Source: Xylanibacillus composti
GTDB lineage: Bacteria; Bacillota; Bacilli; Paenibacillales; K13
Assembly: GCF_018403685.1 (NCBI RefSeq)
Contig: NZ_BOVK01000005.1
Span: 1-64,000 of the forward strand
Direction: 5' to 3'
DNA: 64,000 nucleotides
Shown one piece after another: positions 25,621 through 33,132 of the stretch. Position 1 is the first letter of the stretch, and each line of letters opens with the position of its first letter. The notes beneath the pieces were generated by a model that did no database searches, was not told the origin of the DNA, and saw only the letters and a list, made by a program, of their open reading frames with translations. A program made the translations under genes and the position numbers.

Positions 25621-26295
25621 TCAGCCCGGGATATCCCGGTTTTGCAGTTTTTTTCGACGGCCGCGCCAAATGCGATACGAGACGTAGGCGACTACGACAG
25701 CCCCGCCCAGGGTGAAGAACGCCGCTTTCTCCAAGCGAATAGACAAAATCCCTAATCCGACTAATGCCAAAACGAAAAAATACAGCAAATTCCCGATCAT
25801 TGTGCTATAAACAAAATGCGACAGCCTGATGGAGCTGATTCCGGCTGCTATGTTGACGGCGCTGGTCGGGACAAAGGGAAAGATACGTCCGAGAAACACA
25901 AACAGGAAGCCATTGCCTTCTATCTTATCCTTAAGACGCTCGTTCATCCGCTTCGCGAACAAGCTCTGAAACCAGTAACGAACTGCCAGGAAAGACACGA
26001 CTCCCCCTGCGATGCTGCACACCCAGCTCCATAAATAGCCGTACGTAAACCCGAACAGAGAGACATTCACGGAAATGAGCAAAATAAGCGGGATGATCGT
26101 GAACAAATTTTGGATGATCATCAGCGCCAACGTCGCCAGCATCAGCACTCCTACGCTGCCGCCTGCCAGTTCGCGCAAAGCTTGTAAATCTCCGCTCAGC
26201 AGCAGCATTGCAGGCTCAGAGCGAAGGGCAACGACCAGCAGCAACAGCAATCCGGAAAACGACAATACCCTTACCCAAATATGTATCCCCATCAC
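25621..26295 (-). CDS. TVP38/TMEM64 (DedA-superfamily) membrane protein
   Basis: A 224-residue membrane protein with five to six hydrophobic stretches and the VTT-domain signature GRIFPFVPTSAVNIAAGISS near residue 135, preceded by the re-entrant loop FGFTYGYLWSWVCSIAG. Relatives act in lipid scrambling or transport across the bilayer in bacteria and eukaryotes; the substrate here is unknown. GTG 26295 or ATG 26292 begins the gene, with AAGAGATAAGG just upstream. It is monocistronic. Confidence 0.88.
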   Translation of the reverse strand: MMGIHIWVRVLSFSGLLLLLVVALRSEPAMLLLSGDLQALRELAGGSVGVLMLATLALMIIQNLFTIIPLILLISVNVSLFGFTYGYLWSWVCSIAGGVVSFLAVRYWFQSLFAKRMNERLKDKIEGNGFLFVFLGRIFPFVPTSAVNIAAGISSIRLSHFVYSTMIGNLLYFFVLALVGLGILSIRLEKAAFFTLGGAVVVAYVSYRIWRGRRKKLQNRDIPG

Positions 26296-26457
26296 CTTAT
26301 CTCTTCATGGCTTTTTTCCAATAAGTCGGTACATTATATGGTTGGTCATACTGCTTTTATCCCTTGCGAACTATGATTCTCTTCGCATCCGGTCCGGTAC
26401 TGGTATCCCATTTACGGCGGTTCGCTGTGCGCATCGCCCTTCACGGCCTCGCCTGAA

Positions 26458-26658
26458 TCAAACTTGAATGTCCAGCTGCTTCCCCAGGTAAGGGTGTGCG
26501 GCTTGCTGGATCTCCTTCTGGTTTTTCTCGAAGCCGCTCAGCAGCTTTTCCATTTGCGCAGCTTCCGCGCTCATGGCCTTGTCCAGCATGGCAATGCCCA
26601 CGGCTTGCTTCAGCATATTGCCGCTGTTTGCAGCTTGCAGTGCACCACTCACGTTCAT
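26458..26658 (-). CDS. YjfB-family putative motility protein
   Basis: A 66-residue helical protein (MNVSGALQAANSGNMLKQAV and onward) of the YjfB family, found in flagellated Firmicutes and annotated as motility-associated. ATG 26658 fits the GGGGAGG ribosome site; ATG 26664 is too close. A class I cyclic di-GMP riboswitch lies directly upstream, linking its expression to the motile-sessile switch. The exact role is unknown. Confidence 0.85.
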   Translation of the reverse strand: MNVSGALQAANSGNMLKQAVGIAMLDKAMSAEAAQMEKLLSGFEKNQKEIQQAAHPYLGKQLDIQV

Positions 26659-26685
26659 GTTCATCCCTCCCCTGCATCTTGGCGG

Positions 26686-26763
26686 CTGGCTGGCAGCCAA
26701 CGGCACGTCGCCGTCGGGTAAGCCCCTGTAGCTTTGCGTCCTGCGCTTTCGCACAGTTTACCT
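26686..26763 (-). promoter_or_regulatory. Cyclic di-GMP-I (GEMM) riboswitch
   Basis: The minus strand carries the conserved class I elements in order: GGTAAAC, a P1b stem CTGTGC-GAAA-GCGCAG, the invariant GGACGCAAAGC, then TACAGGGGCTTACCC, and a second stem ACGGC-N5-GCCGT leading to TGGCTGCC. A TACAAT minus-10 with TTGCGT 16 bp upstream (26817-26790 region) provides the promoter. The yjfB ribosome site begins about 15 bp after the aptamer. Confidence 0.9.
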
Positions 26764-26948
26764 TTTTCATGAAACGATGAACCGCCTATATTGTATCATG
26801 CCTATGAGGAAACGCAAAATCAGGAGCCGTCCCGGCGCACTGCCTGACGCACTTAGAGGAACAACCGCCCTCCTCCTTACATATCCTGTAATGCATGCAA
26901 ACGGTCATTGTCACTCATTCCGATTCCACATCAAAAAGGAGCGTTGCC

Positions 26949-27308
26949 ATGTATCCCACAGTACCGCCCTTTTCCTGCCCATGGGCCTACGGGCCATATG
27001 GAGCGCGCCCGTATCCGCCTGTGGATACCCAGCAATTCAGCCATGCTGTCTCCAGCTTTCAATCCTTGATCCTGTCAGCAAATCAAGTGCTGTCCAGCTT
27101 GGCCCGCCCAGCGTTCGCCCATCAGTTCATGGCCGCCGCACAGGCAGGCAACCATGCAGAGGTGGATCGGCTGTTGAAATCAATCGGCAGCCATGCCGAT
27201 ATCGAAACGTCATATACGCCGAGCGGCGTCGCCATTACGCTCCGCGAGCAAGCTGCCGCCGGGTCTCCGTGCTGCTCGCTGACTATGCATTTGCGCTGGG
27301 GCATGTGA
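26949..27308 (+). CDS. Small conserved-looking protein, possibly spore-coat related
   Basis: A 119-residue protein with a Pro/Tyr-rich N-terminus (MYPTVPPFSCPWAYGPYGAR), a helical centre (FAHQFMAAAQAGNHAEVDRL) and a short C-terminal strand region with Cys-Cys (SPCCSLTMHLRW). The layout resembles small inner spore coat proteins of Bacillus such as the YuzC group, but I am not sure of homology. AAAGGAGCG supports ATG 26949. It has its own terminator. Confidence 0.7.
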   Translation: MYPTVPPFSCPWAYGPYGARPYPPVDTQQFSHAVSSFQSLILSANQVLSSLARPAFAHQFMAAAQAGNHAEVDRLLKSIGSHADIETSYTPSGVAITLREQAAAGSPCCSLTMHLRWGM

Positions 27309-27313
27309 ACTTG

Positions 27314-27348
27314 AAAAAAGACACCAGCTGCCGGCTGATGTCTTTTTT
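27314..27348 (+). terminator. Terminator after the small coat-like gene
   Basis: AAAAAAGACACCAGC pairs with GCTGATGTCTTTTTT around a 5-base loop. Confidence 0.9.
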
Positions 27349-27417
27349 CTCGTCTATTGCGGTGCCAATAGCCCCGCAGGCCCGCTTGCCCGGGTATGTG
27401 CAATCTGGCTGTCCGTC

Positions 27418-27651
27418 CTATGCCTTGGGGCGGGAAGTGTTTTTCGGCAATTTCCAGTCTTGGCTGTTATTCATGAGCACGGGGAGCAGCTTGCTGCTCC
27501 GCTGCATAGATGAGCCGCATAATGTGCAGGTAGGCGTATCCTCGAAGGAGTAGTCATCCCTAATCCAAACCTTGCAGTCCTCATTCGTGCATGACCAAAC
27601 GACCGTGTCCATCTTTTGAATTTCATCCTCTGACCTTCTTCTCGCGTACAT
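27418..27651 (-). CDS. YdjO-like cold-inducible zinc-ribbon protein
   Basis: A 77-residue protein with two Cys pairs, WSCTNEDCKVWIRDDYSFE and CTLCGSSM, as in B. subtilis YdjO (cold-inducible, about 69 residues). A single zinc site is expected. ATG 27651 has GGGAGGGG at 5 bp. It sits next to a cold-shock protein gene on the same strand but beyond that gene's terminator, so it would be a separate unit. The molecular role is unknown. Confidence 0.85.
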   Translation of the reverse strand: MYARRRSEDEIQKMDTVVWSCTNEDCKVWIRDDYSFEDTPTCTLCGSSMQRSSKLLPVLMNNSQDWKLPKNTSRPKA

Positions 27652-27802
27652 CCAAACCCCTCCCATACCTCTAAGTGTGCCCCGCTGCCTGGGCAGCCGC
27701 GCCATCGACGATGCGGGTGCTTCCCGTCTTGTTACCCACGAAAGTGAGGCGAAGCGTTGATGCTTATTCCAATTGCTTTCGCGGGCCCGGGAATGACGTG
27801 AT

Positions 27803-27842
27803 AAAAAAGGACTGCCCTTAACTTTACGTTAAGGGCAGTCCT
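27803..27842 (-). terminator. Terminator of the cold-shock gene
   Basis: A 15-bp perfect stem (AGGACTGCCCTTAAC and its complement) is followed on the minus strand by TTTTTT. Confidence 0.95.
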
Positions 27843-27850
27843 AATATGCC

Positions 27851-28051
27851 TTACAATTTCACAACATTTTCTGCTTGCGGTCCGCGGTTGCCTTGAACCA
27901 CATCAAATTGAACGCGTTGGCCTTCGTCCAGAGTTTTAAAGCCTTCGCCTTGAATAGCACTGAAATGAACGAAAACGTCGTCTCCGCCTTCCACTTCAAT
28001 AAAGCCAAAGCCTTTCTCTGCGTTAAACCATTTTACTGTTCCGTTTTGCAT
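27851..28051 (-). CDS. Cold-shock protein (CspA/CspB family)
   Basis: A 66-residue OB-fold single-strand nucleic-acid chaperone. Both RNP motifs are intact: [14 protein letters not shown] (RNP1) and DVFVHFSAI (RNP2). The start is ATG 28051 behind GGAGGTAAT; upstream in-frame codons belong to the long leader. It melts RNA structure after cold shock, and the structured leader below suggests post-transcriptional control. Next to a ydjO-like gene. Confidence 0.97.
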   Translation of the reverse strand: MQNGTVKWFNAEKGFGFIEVEGGDDVFVHFSAIQGEGFKTLDEGQRVQFDVVQGNRGPQAENVVKL

Positions 28052-28111
28052 GGGATTACCTCCATCAATAAATTTACATGATCTTTCTTTATTCGTTCGC
28101 CAAATAAAAAA

Positions 28112-28170
28112 TTCACATATAGCAAAAGGTACCATCGTATCACCACAGGATACCCTTTACCATATGTGAA
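28112..28170 (-). promoter_or_regulatory. Structured 5' leader of the cold-shock gene
   Basis: TTCACATAT (28170-28162 on the minus strand) pairs perfectly with ATATGTGAA (28120-28112), and the interior segments GGTAAAGGGTATCC and GGTACCTTTTGC can extend the stem. The gene starts 60 bp further on. A long foldable leader is typical for csp mRNA thermosensing. Confidence 0.6.
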
Positions 28171-28251
28171 TGTGTATAAGGTCTCTTTGGTCACGATAAT
28201 ACAATGATACCATATTTGCTTGTGAATCACAACAGGCGCTCAATTCAATGA

Positions 28252-29028
28252 TTACCCATATACGTAGCTGATATACACCATGACAAGTAATCCCAGAATA
28301 AAGGAGTACGTGGACGGCCGTTCATAGCCGTGTCCATGGCTTTCCGGAATCAGTTCCTTGTACACAATAAACATCATGGCGCCTGCAGCAAAGGCCAGGC
28401 CGTAACCGATCAGCACCTGAATGTAGCTGGCTGCAAAGTAGCCGACTATCGCAGATACAACCTCCATCAGGCCGGTCAAGGTAACGATCATCAAGGACTT
28501 CAGCTTGCTGACATTGGAATTGACCAGAAATACCGCAAGGATAAGGCCCTCCGGCATATTTTGCGCTCCGATCGCTATCGCCACCATCGGCCCCAGGCTT
28601 TCATTCTGGCTCGCATAACTGAATCCTGTGCTCAGCCCTTCGGGAATATTATGAATAAAAAGCGCAATGATGACGAGCAAGGACTTGCTGTCAAATGAGC
28701 CGATGCCTGAACTGGCATCGTTCTCCACATCAATATGCGGGATATTCCGTTCAATCAGATCGAGTACGACAATGCCGATCAAAAACCCGACCGTCAGAGC
28801 CAAGATGCCCGATTCCTCGATCGCTTGCGGCATAAGCCCGAAGGTGGAAGCCGAGACCATAATCCCTGCCGTGAAGGCGATCAGAATGTCCTTCCACTTC
28901 TCAGACAGCCGCTTCACTATGAGAATCGGAATTGCGCCGAGTACGGTCGCCATAGCGGAGATGAAGCTTCCAATCAGTGCCGCAGCCAATGGTATGCCCT
29001 CCTTCTCATGATGCAACGCTGTAGCCAT
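28252..29028 (-). CDS. ZIP-family divalent metal transporter (ZupT-like)
   Basis: A 258-residue eight-helix transporter for zinc or another divalent ion. The metal-binding motifs of TM4 and TM5 are seen: FIHNIPEGLSTGFSYA near residue 127 and GAQNMPEGLILA near 155. There is no long His-rich loop; a short His pair lies at the N-terminus (ALHHEKEG). It is monocistronic. The metal cannot be told from sequence. Confidence 0.92.
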   Translation of the reverse strand: MATALHHEKEGIPLAAALIGSFISAMATVLGAIPILIVKRLSEKWKDILIAFTAGIMVSASTFGLMPQAIEESGILALTVGFLIGIVVLDLIERNIPHIDVENDASSGIGSFDSKSLLVIIALFIHNIPEGLSTGFSYASQNESLGPMVAIAIGAQNMPEGLILAVFLVNSNVSKLKSLMIVTLTGLMEVVSAIVGYFAASYIQVLIGYGLAFAAGAMMFIVYKELIPESHGHGYERPSTYSFILGLLVMVYISYVYG

Positions 29029-29182
29029 TAGGCATCTCTCGAGTTTATGGTATGATCGCGCCCGAGGGATGTTGCAATATTCTCAATTTATCACAAGAGG
29101 GGGAAAAGGAAAACTTATTTTTGCATACACCTGCGCCGCTGAAATTGCTTCATCAAAGCCATGAAGCTGAAGCCAGTCCCCC

Positions 29183-29243
29183 CGTTCTGACGGACACATA
29201 TGCCTGGAAGCTTGCCCCTTCGGCATTCGTGTCCGTCAGAACG
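29183..29243. repeat. Long inverted repeat downstream of fixX
   Basis: Two 22-nt arms (29183-29204 and 29222-29243, containing CGTTCTGACGGACAC and its complement) match with two mismatches around a 17-base loop. There is no T run, so it is not a textbook terminator. It may protect the fixABCX transcript end or be a remnant of a small inverted-repeat element. Confidence 0.6.
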
Positions 29244-29264
29244 AAAAGGAGATGCAAATCGATG

Positions 29265-29552
29265 TTATCCGTACTTGTACGTAATGCCGTAACCGCCAGT
29301 CGGATAAACCCATTCGATGTTGTCCGACGGGCACGCAATGCGGCAGGTGCCGCATTCGATACAATTCTCGTAAGCTACCGTGGTGATTTTCTGCAGCTTA
29401 TCCCATTCATACACATCCGACGGACAAAAAAAGTTGCAGTCTTTCGTCGTGCATTTCAGACATGTTTCCGTTTCCTTAATCGTCAGATGGGATTTGTCAT
29501 CACACTTGTAACGAATCGTAAACAGCCGATCAGCTATCTTTTGTTGACTCAT
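29265..29552 (-). CDS. fixX: Ferredoxin-like protein FixX
   Basis: A 95-residue ferredoxin with two cysteine clusters, CLKCTTKDCNFFCP and CIECGTCRIACP, close to the usual FixX size. It hands electrons between the ETF and the quinone oxidoreductase of the FixABCX complex. The ATG at 29552 overlaps the fixC stop as ATGA. Last gene of the four-gene operon. Confidence 0.93.
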   Translation of the reverse strand: MSQQKIADRLFTIRYKCDDKSHLTIKETETCLKCTTKDCNFFCPSDVYEWDKLQKITTVAYENCIECGTCRIACPSDNIEWVYPTGGYGITYKYG

Positions 29553-30859
29553 CCGTTCATCGCCCTCCATCCTTTCCATCCAAGCTTCATCATATTCAAC
29601 GTTCCGCCTGCGGCCCCCTTCACGATGCCCACTGCTTTCTTTTGCTTCTCCGCCTTCGGTTCTCCGTCGACGAGGAACATCTGGTAGGCCGCTTCGTTCA
29701 GGGCGCGCGGCAGCTTGTCGAAGAGCAGCTCCGGATCCTCTTCCTTCAGCATGGCATGCATGCCCTTATATTTCTTCAAATCCTTGTGAATAAAGGAAGC
29801 CCTCACCTTCTCATCATAGCGCTGCAGCGCAGTCGGCGTCATGTCGCCGGCATCTCGCGCTTCGATGATGGCCTCCGCTGCCAGCCGGCCGCTCGTCATC
29901 GCCAGATTCGTGCCTTCGCGATGCACGAAGTTGACCAATTGCGCGGCATCGCCGCAGACGACCCAGCCTTCGCCGGACAACGGCGGAATGGAGTGAAAGC
30001 CGCCCTCCGGGATTAGATGGCCGGAATACTCCAGCGTCTCCCCGCCCTGAATCAGCTTGCGCAGCATCGGATGCTGCTTGACTGCGTCGAGGATGGCGTA
30101 CGGCTTGATCCGCTTGTCGCGAAGGTGGTTGACCATGACGCCAATGCCAAGCGAAAGCGTCTCCTTATTCGTGTACAAAAAACCCATGCCCGCCATGCCA
30201 AGCGAGGTCTGGCCCATAAATTCAATCGTCACGCCTTCGTTGCCCTCCAGATTGAAGCGATCCTCAATCTTCTCCCTCGGCAACGCGATCACTTCCTTCA
30301 CGGCCAGCGACACTTCATCCGGCTGCCATTCCCGATGGATGCCCATCTTCTTGCCCAACAGCGAGTTGACGCCATCGGCGATGACCACTACATCTGCGTA
30401 GAGATCGCCATCCTCGCGATCCGTCTTCACGCCGACGACGCGGCTGCCCTCGCGAATTACGTCCAGTACAACCGTTTCATATACGGGAATCGCTCCCGCT
30501 TCGACGGCTTTATTCGCGAACCATTGATCGAACTTGACGCGCAGGCCGGTGAAGCAGTTGTATGGCTCCTTATACTTTTCGTTCCGATGGCCGAATGTCA
30601 CCATCGAGTCCTCGCCCATCATCCAGATGCGCTGCTCTACAATATGCCGCTCTATGGGCGCGTTGCGCTCCTTCCAAAACTCCGGGACGAACTCTTCGAT
30701 CTGCTTGCGATACAGTACGCCGCCGAACAGATTTTTAGCCCCTGGAAATTCGCCTCTCTCCAGCAGGACGACCGACAGTCCGGCCCGGGCGAGCGTCATC
30801 GCGGCCGCGGCTCCTGCCGGTCCGGCGCCCACGACGACAGCGTCAAACTTCTCGTTCAT
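29549..30859 (-). CDS. fixC: FixC, ETF-quinone oxidoreductase
   Basis: A 436-residue FAD enzyme with the dinucleotide motif VVGAGPAGAAAAM at residue 9 and a family-typical FAD closing region (GDAAQLVNFVHREGTNLAMTSG). In the complex it takes electrons from FixAB and reduces quinone, while FixX carries the low-potential branch in flavin-based bifurcation. Start and stop overlap by 4 bp with fixB and fixX, showing strict coupling. Confidence 0.95.
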   Translation of the reverse strand: MNEKFDAVVVGAGPAGAAAAMTLARAGLSVVLLERGEFPGAKNLFGGVLYRKQIEEFVPEFWKERNAPIERHIVEQRIWMMGEDSMVTFGHRNEKYKEPYNCFTGLRVKFDQWFANKAVEAGAIPVYETVVLDVIREGSRVVGVKTDREDGDLYADVVVIADGVNSLLGKKMGIHREWQPDEVSLAVKEVIALPREKIEDRFNLEGNEGVTIEFMGQTSLGMAGMGFLYTNKETLSLGIGVMVNHLRDKRIKPYAILDAVKQHPMLRKLIQGGETLEYSGHLIPEGGFHSIPPLSGEGWVVCGDAAQLVNFVHREGTNLAMTSGRLAAEAIIEARDAGDMTPTALQRYDEKVRASFIHKDLKKYKGMHAMLKEEDPELLFDKLPRALNEAAYQMFLVDGEPKAEKQKKAVGIVKGAAGGTLNMMKLGWKGWRAMNG

Positions 30860-31929
30860 GCGCCCACCTCCCCTTCTTCGCTCGCCAGCGGCTCGCCCGC
30901 CAGCTTTCTTCGCTTCACTTCCTCCGTCAGAGCCGGAACAATCTGGAACAGGTCGCCCACAATGCCGTAATGAGCAAACTGGAAGATTGGAGCTTCCTTG
31001 TCCTTGTTGATCGCGATGATCAGCTCGGCATTGGACATGCCTACCGTATGCTGGACCGCGCCGGAGATGCCAATCGCGAAGTACAGCTTCGGCCTCACCG
31101 TATAGCCGGTTTGCCCGACCTGATGCTCGTGGCCGATCCAGCCGGCATCGACAGCGGCACGGGATGCGCCCACCACGCCGCCCATGGCCTCCGCCAGTTC
31201 CTCAAGCAGCCGAAATGCATCCGGCCCGCCCAAGCCGCGTCCTCCCGCCACAATGACCTCCGCCTCCTCCAGATTGACGCTCGTTTGGTCGCGGACGAAA
31301 TCCAGCACCTTCGCGGCAATGTCGTCTTCTCCCATTCGACTTTCCAGCCGAAGCACCTCGCCACTTCGCTGATTGTCCCGGGGAAGCGCCTCGAACACGC
31401 CCGCTCGCGCCGTCGCCATTTGCGGCCGGTACTGCTTGCAAAGGATCGTCGCCATCATCTTCTCGGAGAAGGCTGGTCTGCTTGCAAGCAGCAGTCTCGA
31501 CGGATCGGGCTCGACATCGAGTTCGGTCGTGTCCGCCGTAAGCCCTGTCGGCAGATGCGTAGCGATTGCCCCTGCCAAGTCCCGGCCGGTCGCCGTGGCG
31601 CCGAACAGCACGATCTCCGGCTTGACCTCCTCGATCAGCTGCATCATAAGCCGGCTGTAAGGGCGAGTCCGGTAGTCACGGAGCTCCGGGGCCTCGCAGA
31701 TATAAACCCGGTCGGCGCCGTATGCTACAGCATCCTTCGCCAGATGCTCGATCTGGCCTCCGATCACGACAGCCATCAGATGCGTATGGAGCTTATCCGC
31801 CAGCCTTCGCCCTTGTCCGAGCAGCTGCCAGGAAACCGGCTTCGCCCTGCCCTCCCGCTGCTCCACATAAATCAGCACGCCGCGATACCCGGACCAATCA
31901 TATTCCTGCACTTGAACCGCATCAGTCAT
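30856..31929 (-). CDS. fixB: FixB, electron transfer flavoprotein alpha subunit
   Basis: A 357-residue ETF alpha subunit. The C-terminal FAD domain is complete: VIVAGGRGLGGPDAF, GASRAAVDAGW, VGQTGYTVRPKLY, GISGAVQHTVGM and IIAINKDKEAPIFQFAHYGI. ATG 31929 is behind GAGGAGGTGC; the 30 extra codons upstream in the open frame fall inside fixA and are discarded. It overlaps the fixA stop by 8 bp. Confidence 0.95.
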   Translation of the reverse strand: MTDAVQVQEYDWSGYRGVLIYVEQREGRAKPVSWQLLGQGRRLADKLHTHLMAVVIGGQIEHLAKDAVAYGADRVYICEAPELRDYRTRPYSRLMMQLIEEVKPEIVLFGATATGRDLAGAIATHLPTGLTADTTELDVEPDPSRLLLASRPAFSEKMMATILCKQYRPQMATARAGVFEALPRDNQRSGEVLRLESRMGEDDIAAKVLDFVRDQTSVNLEEAEVIVAGGRGLGGPDAFRLLEELAEAMGGVVGASRAAVDAGWIGHEHQVGQTGYTVRPKLYFAIGISGAVQHTVGMSNAELIIAINKDKEAPIFQFAHYGIVGDLFQIVPALTEEVKRRKLAGEPLASEEGEVGA

Positions 31930-32776
31930 GGACAGCACCTCCTCGTATCCATCCCAGACGGGCTGGCAGATTGTTGTCCCACAACGCGTCGCAGGCTCCT
32001 GCCGCCGCGGCTTGCGCATTCTCCCCGCTCAACCATTGGCATGTAACCTTCTTAGCTTCCGGCACCCATGTCTTGGCCACAATGGTAGGCGAACCCTTCA
32101 AGCCGATTTGCGACCTGTCCAAATCGGGGAAGTCGGCTGTCGTCCAGACGATCGGCTTGTACCGATGCCCGCGAATGACACCCGGCAGCGATGCGCGGCG
32201 TACCCGATTCAGCTCCTTCAAGGCTGTAAGGAGCACAGGCATCCGGGTCTCCACCGTCTCTGCCCCGTCCTCCAGCTTGCGGCCAACCCGTACCGTACGC
32301 CGGATCGGGTCCACCTGCTTGACCTCGCTTACATACGTAAGCTGCTCGAGATCGAGCCGGCAGGCGATGCCCGGTCCTACTTGACCCGTATCGCCATCGA
32401 GCGTCTGCTTTCCGCAGAACACCATATCGACCTTGCCCCATTCCTGCTCTACCTTCTGAATCGTCTTCGCCAGCACATAAGACGTAGCCAAGGTATCCGC
32501 TCCGGCAAACCCTCTGTCTGTCACAAGCACTGCTTCATCCGCGCCAAGCGCGATGCAGGTTTTGAGACTCTTCTCAGCCGGAGGTGGACCCATCGTAACG
32601 ACCGTAACCCGCGCCCCCGTCTCCTCCTTGATTCGAAGCGCTTCCTCCAATCCATGCAGATCGTAAAAATTGACAATACTCGGAACGCCCTGGCGAATCA
32701 GCGTGTTCGTTGCGGGATCAATCCGAATTTCCCTGCTGTCTGGCACCTGCTTGATACATACGACAATGTGCAGCAG
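31922..32776 (-). CDS. fixA: FixA, electron transfer flavoprotein beta subunit, CTG start
   Basis: An ETF beta subunit of about 284 residues (the family N-terminus reads HIVVCIKQVPDSREIRID). No ATG, GTG or TTG lies at the right place. The strong GAGGAGG site at 32791-32785 is followed 8 bp later by two consecutive CTG codons (32776 and 32773) and then CAC ATT GTC. CTG is therefore the likely start. The first in-frame standard codon (GTG 32746) would delete the conserved first strand. An Fnr-like box is just upstream. First gene of fixABCX. Confidence 0.9.
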   Translation of the reverse strand: MLHIVVCIKQVPDSREIRIDPATNTLIRQGVPSIVNFYDLHGLEEALRIKEETGARVTVVTMGPPPAEKSLKTCIALGADEAVLVTDRGFAGADTLATSYVLAKTIQKVEQEWGKVDMVFCGKQTLDGDTGQVGPGIACRLDLEQLTYVSEVKQVDPIRRTVRVGRKLEDGAETVETRMPVLLTALKELNRVRRASLPGVIRGHRYKPIVWTTADFPDLDRSQIGLKGSPTIVAKTWVPEAKKVTCQWLSGENAQAAAAGACDALWDNNLPARLGWIRGGAVHD

Positions 32777-32795
32777 TGTTCTCGCCTCCTCACTT

Positions 32796-32811
32796 TGTGA
32801 ATGTATTCACT
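32796..32811 (-). promoter_or_regulatory. Fnr/Crp-type box upstream of fixA
   Basis: TGTGAATGTATTCACT matches the Bacillus Fnr consensus TGTGA-N6-TCACT exactly. It is only 5 bp upstream of the ribosome site, so bound protein would more likely block than activate. Confidence 0.55.
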
Positions 32812-33020
32812 TTCTCATAAGCAAGTTGACTGAAGATTCATGCCATTTCTATCATACGTATTCAACTTCTTTCGAAAAGTTCCTGCAACTTTTTTGCAAG
32901 CGGTTACATTTTTTATGGATGCTGCGCCTCCTGTGGCAGAGCCATGGTGCTTGGTTATGGCGAATAGCCTCCTCGGGCCTCGATTCGCAGCAATGCGCTC
33001 GGTCACACGGACATAACAAA

Positions 33021-33121
33021 CCCTCTATACGAGAAAAGGGAGCGTTCTTCCCCATTTCCGCATAGAGGGTATCGAAATGCCAATCTGGATGCCGCAAGTC
33101 CGGTACAGTGGCCGGACTTGC
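33021..33121. repeat. Two hairpins between fixA and the mannanase gene
   Basis: ACCCTCTAT (33021) can pair with ATAGAGGGT (33063), and GCAAGTCCGG (33094) with CCGGACTTGC (33112). The second lies right after the stop of the SLH mannanase and may end its transcript, though no T run follows. The rest of 32812-33132 shows no gene. Confidence 0.5.
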
Positions 33122-33132
33122 AGCTTCGCCCT

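Noticed and set aside
26441-26770. Minus-strand ORF in another frame over the riboswitch and yjfB
   Set aside because: It runs through the aptamer and has no conserved content; the YjfB frame has a proper ribosome site.
28033-28230. 65-codon minus-strand ORF in the cold-shock leader
   Set aside because: It lies in the structured leader without a ribosome site and overlaps the start of the cold-shock gene.
29052-29687. 211-codon plus-strand ORF over the fixX region
   Set aside because: It crosses the long hairpin and reads antisense to fixX and fixC; no ribosome site.
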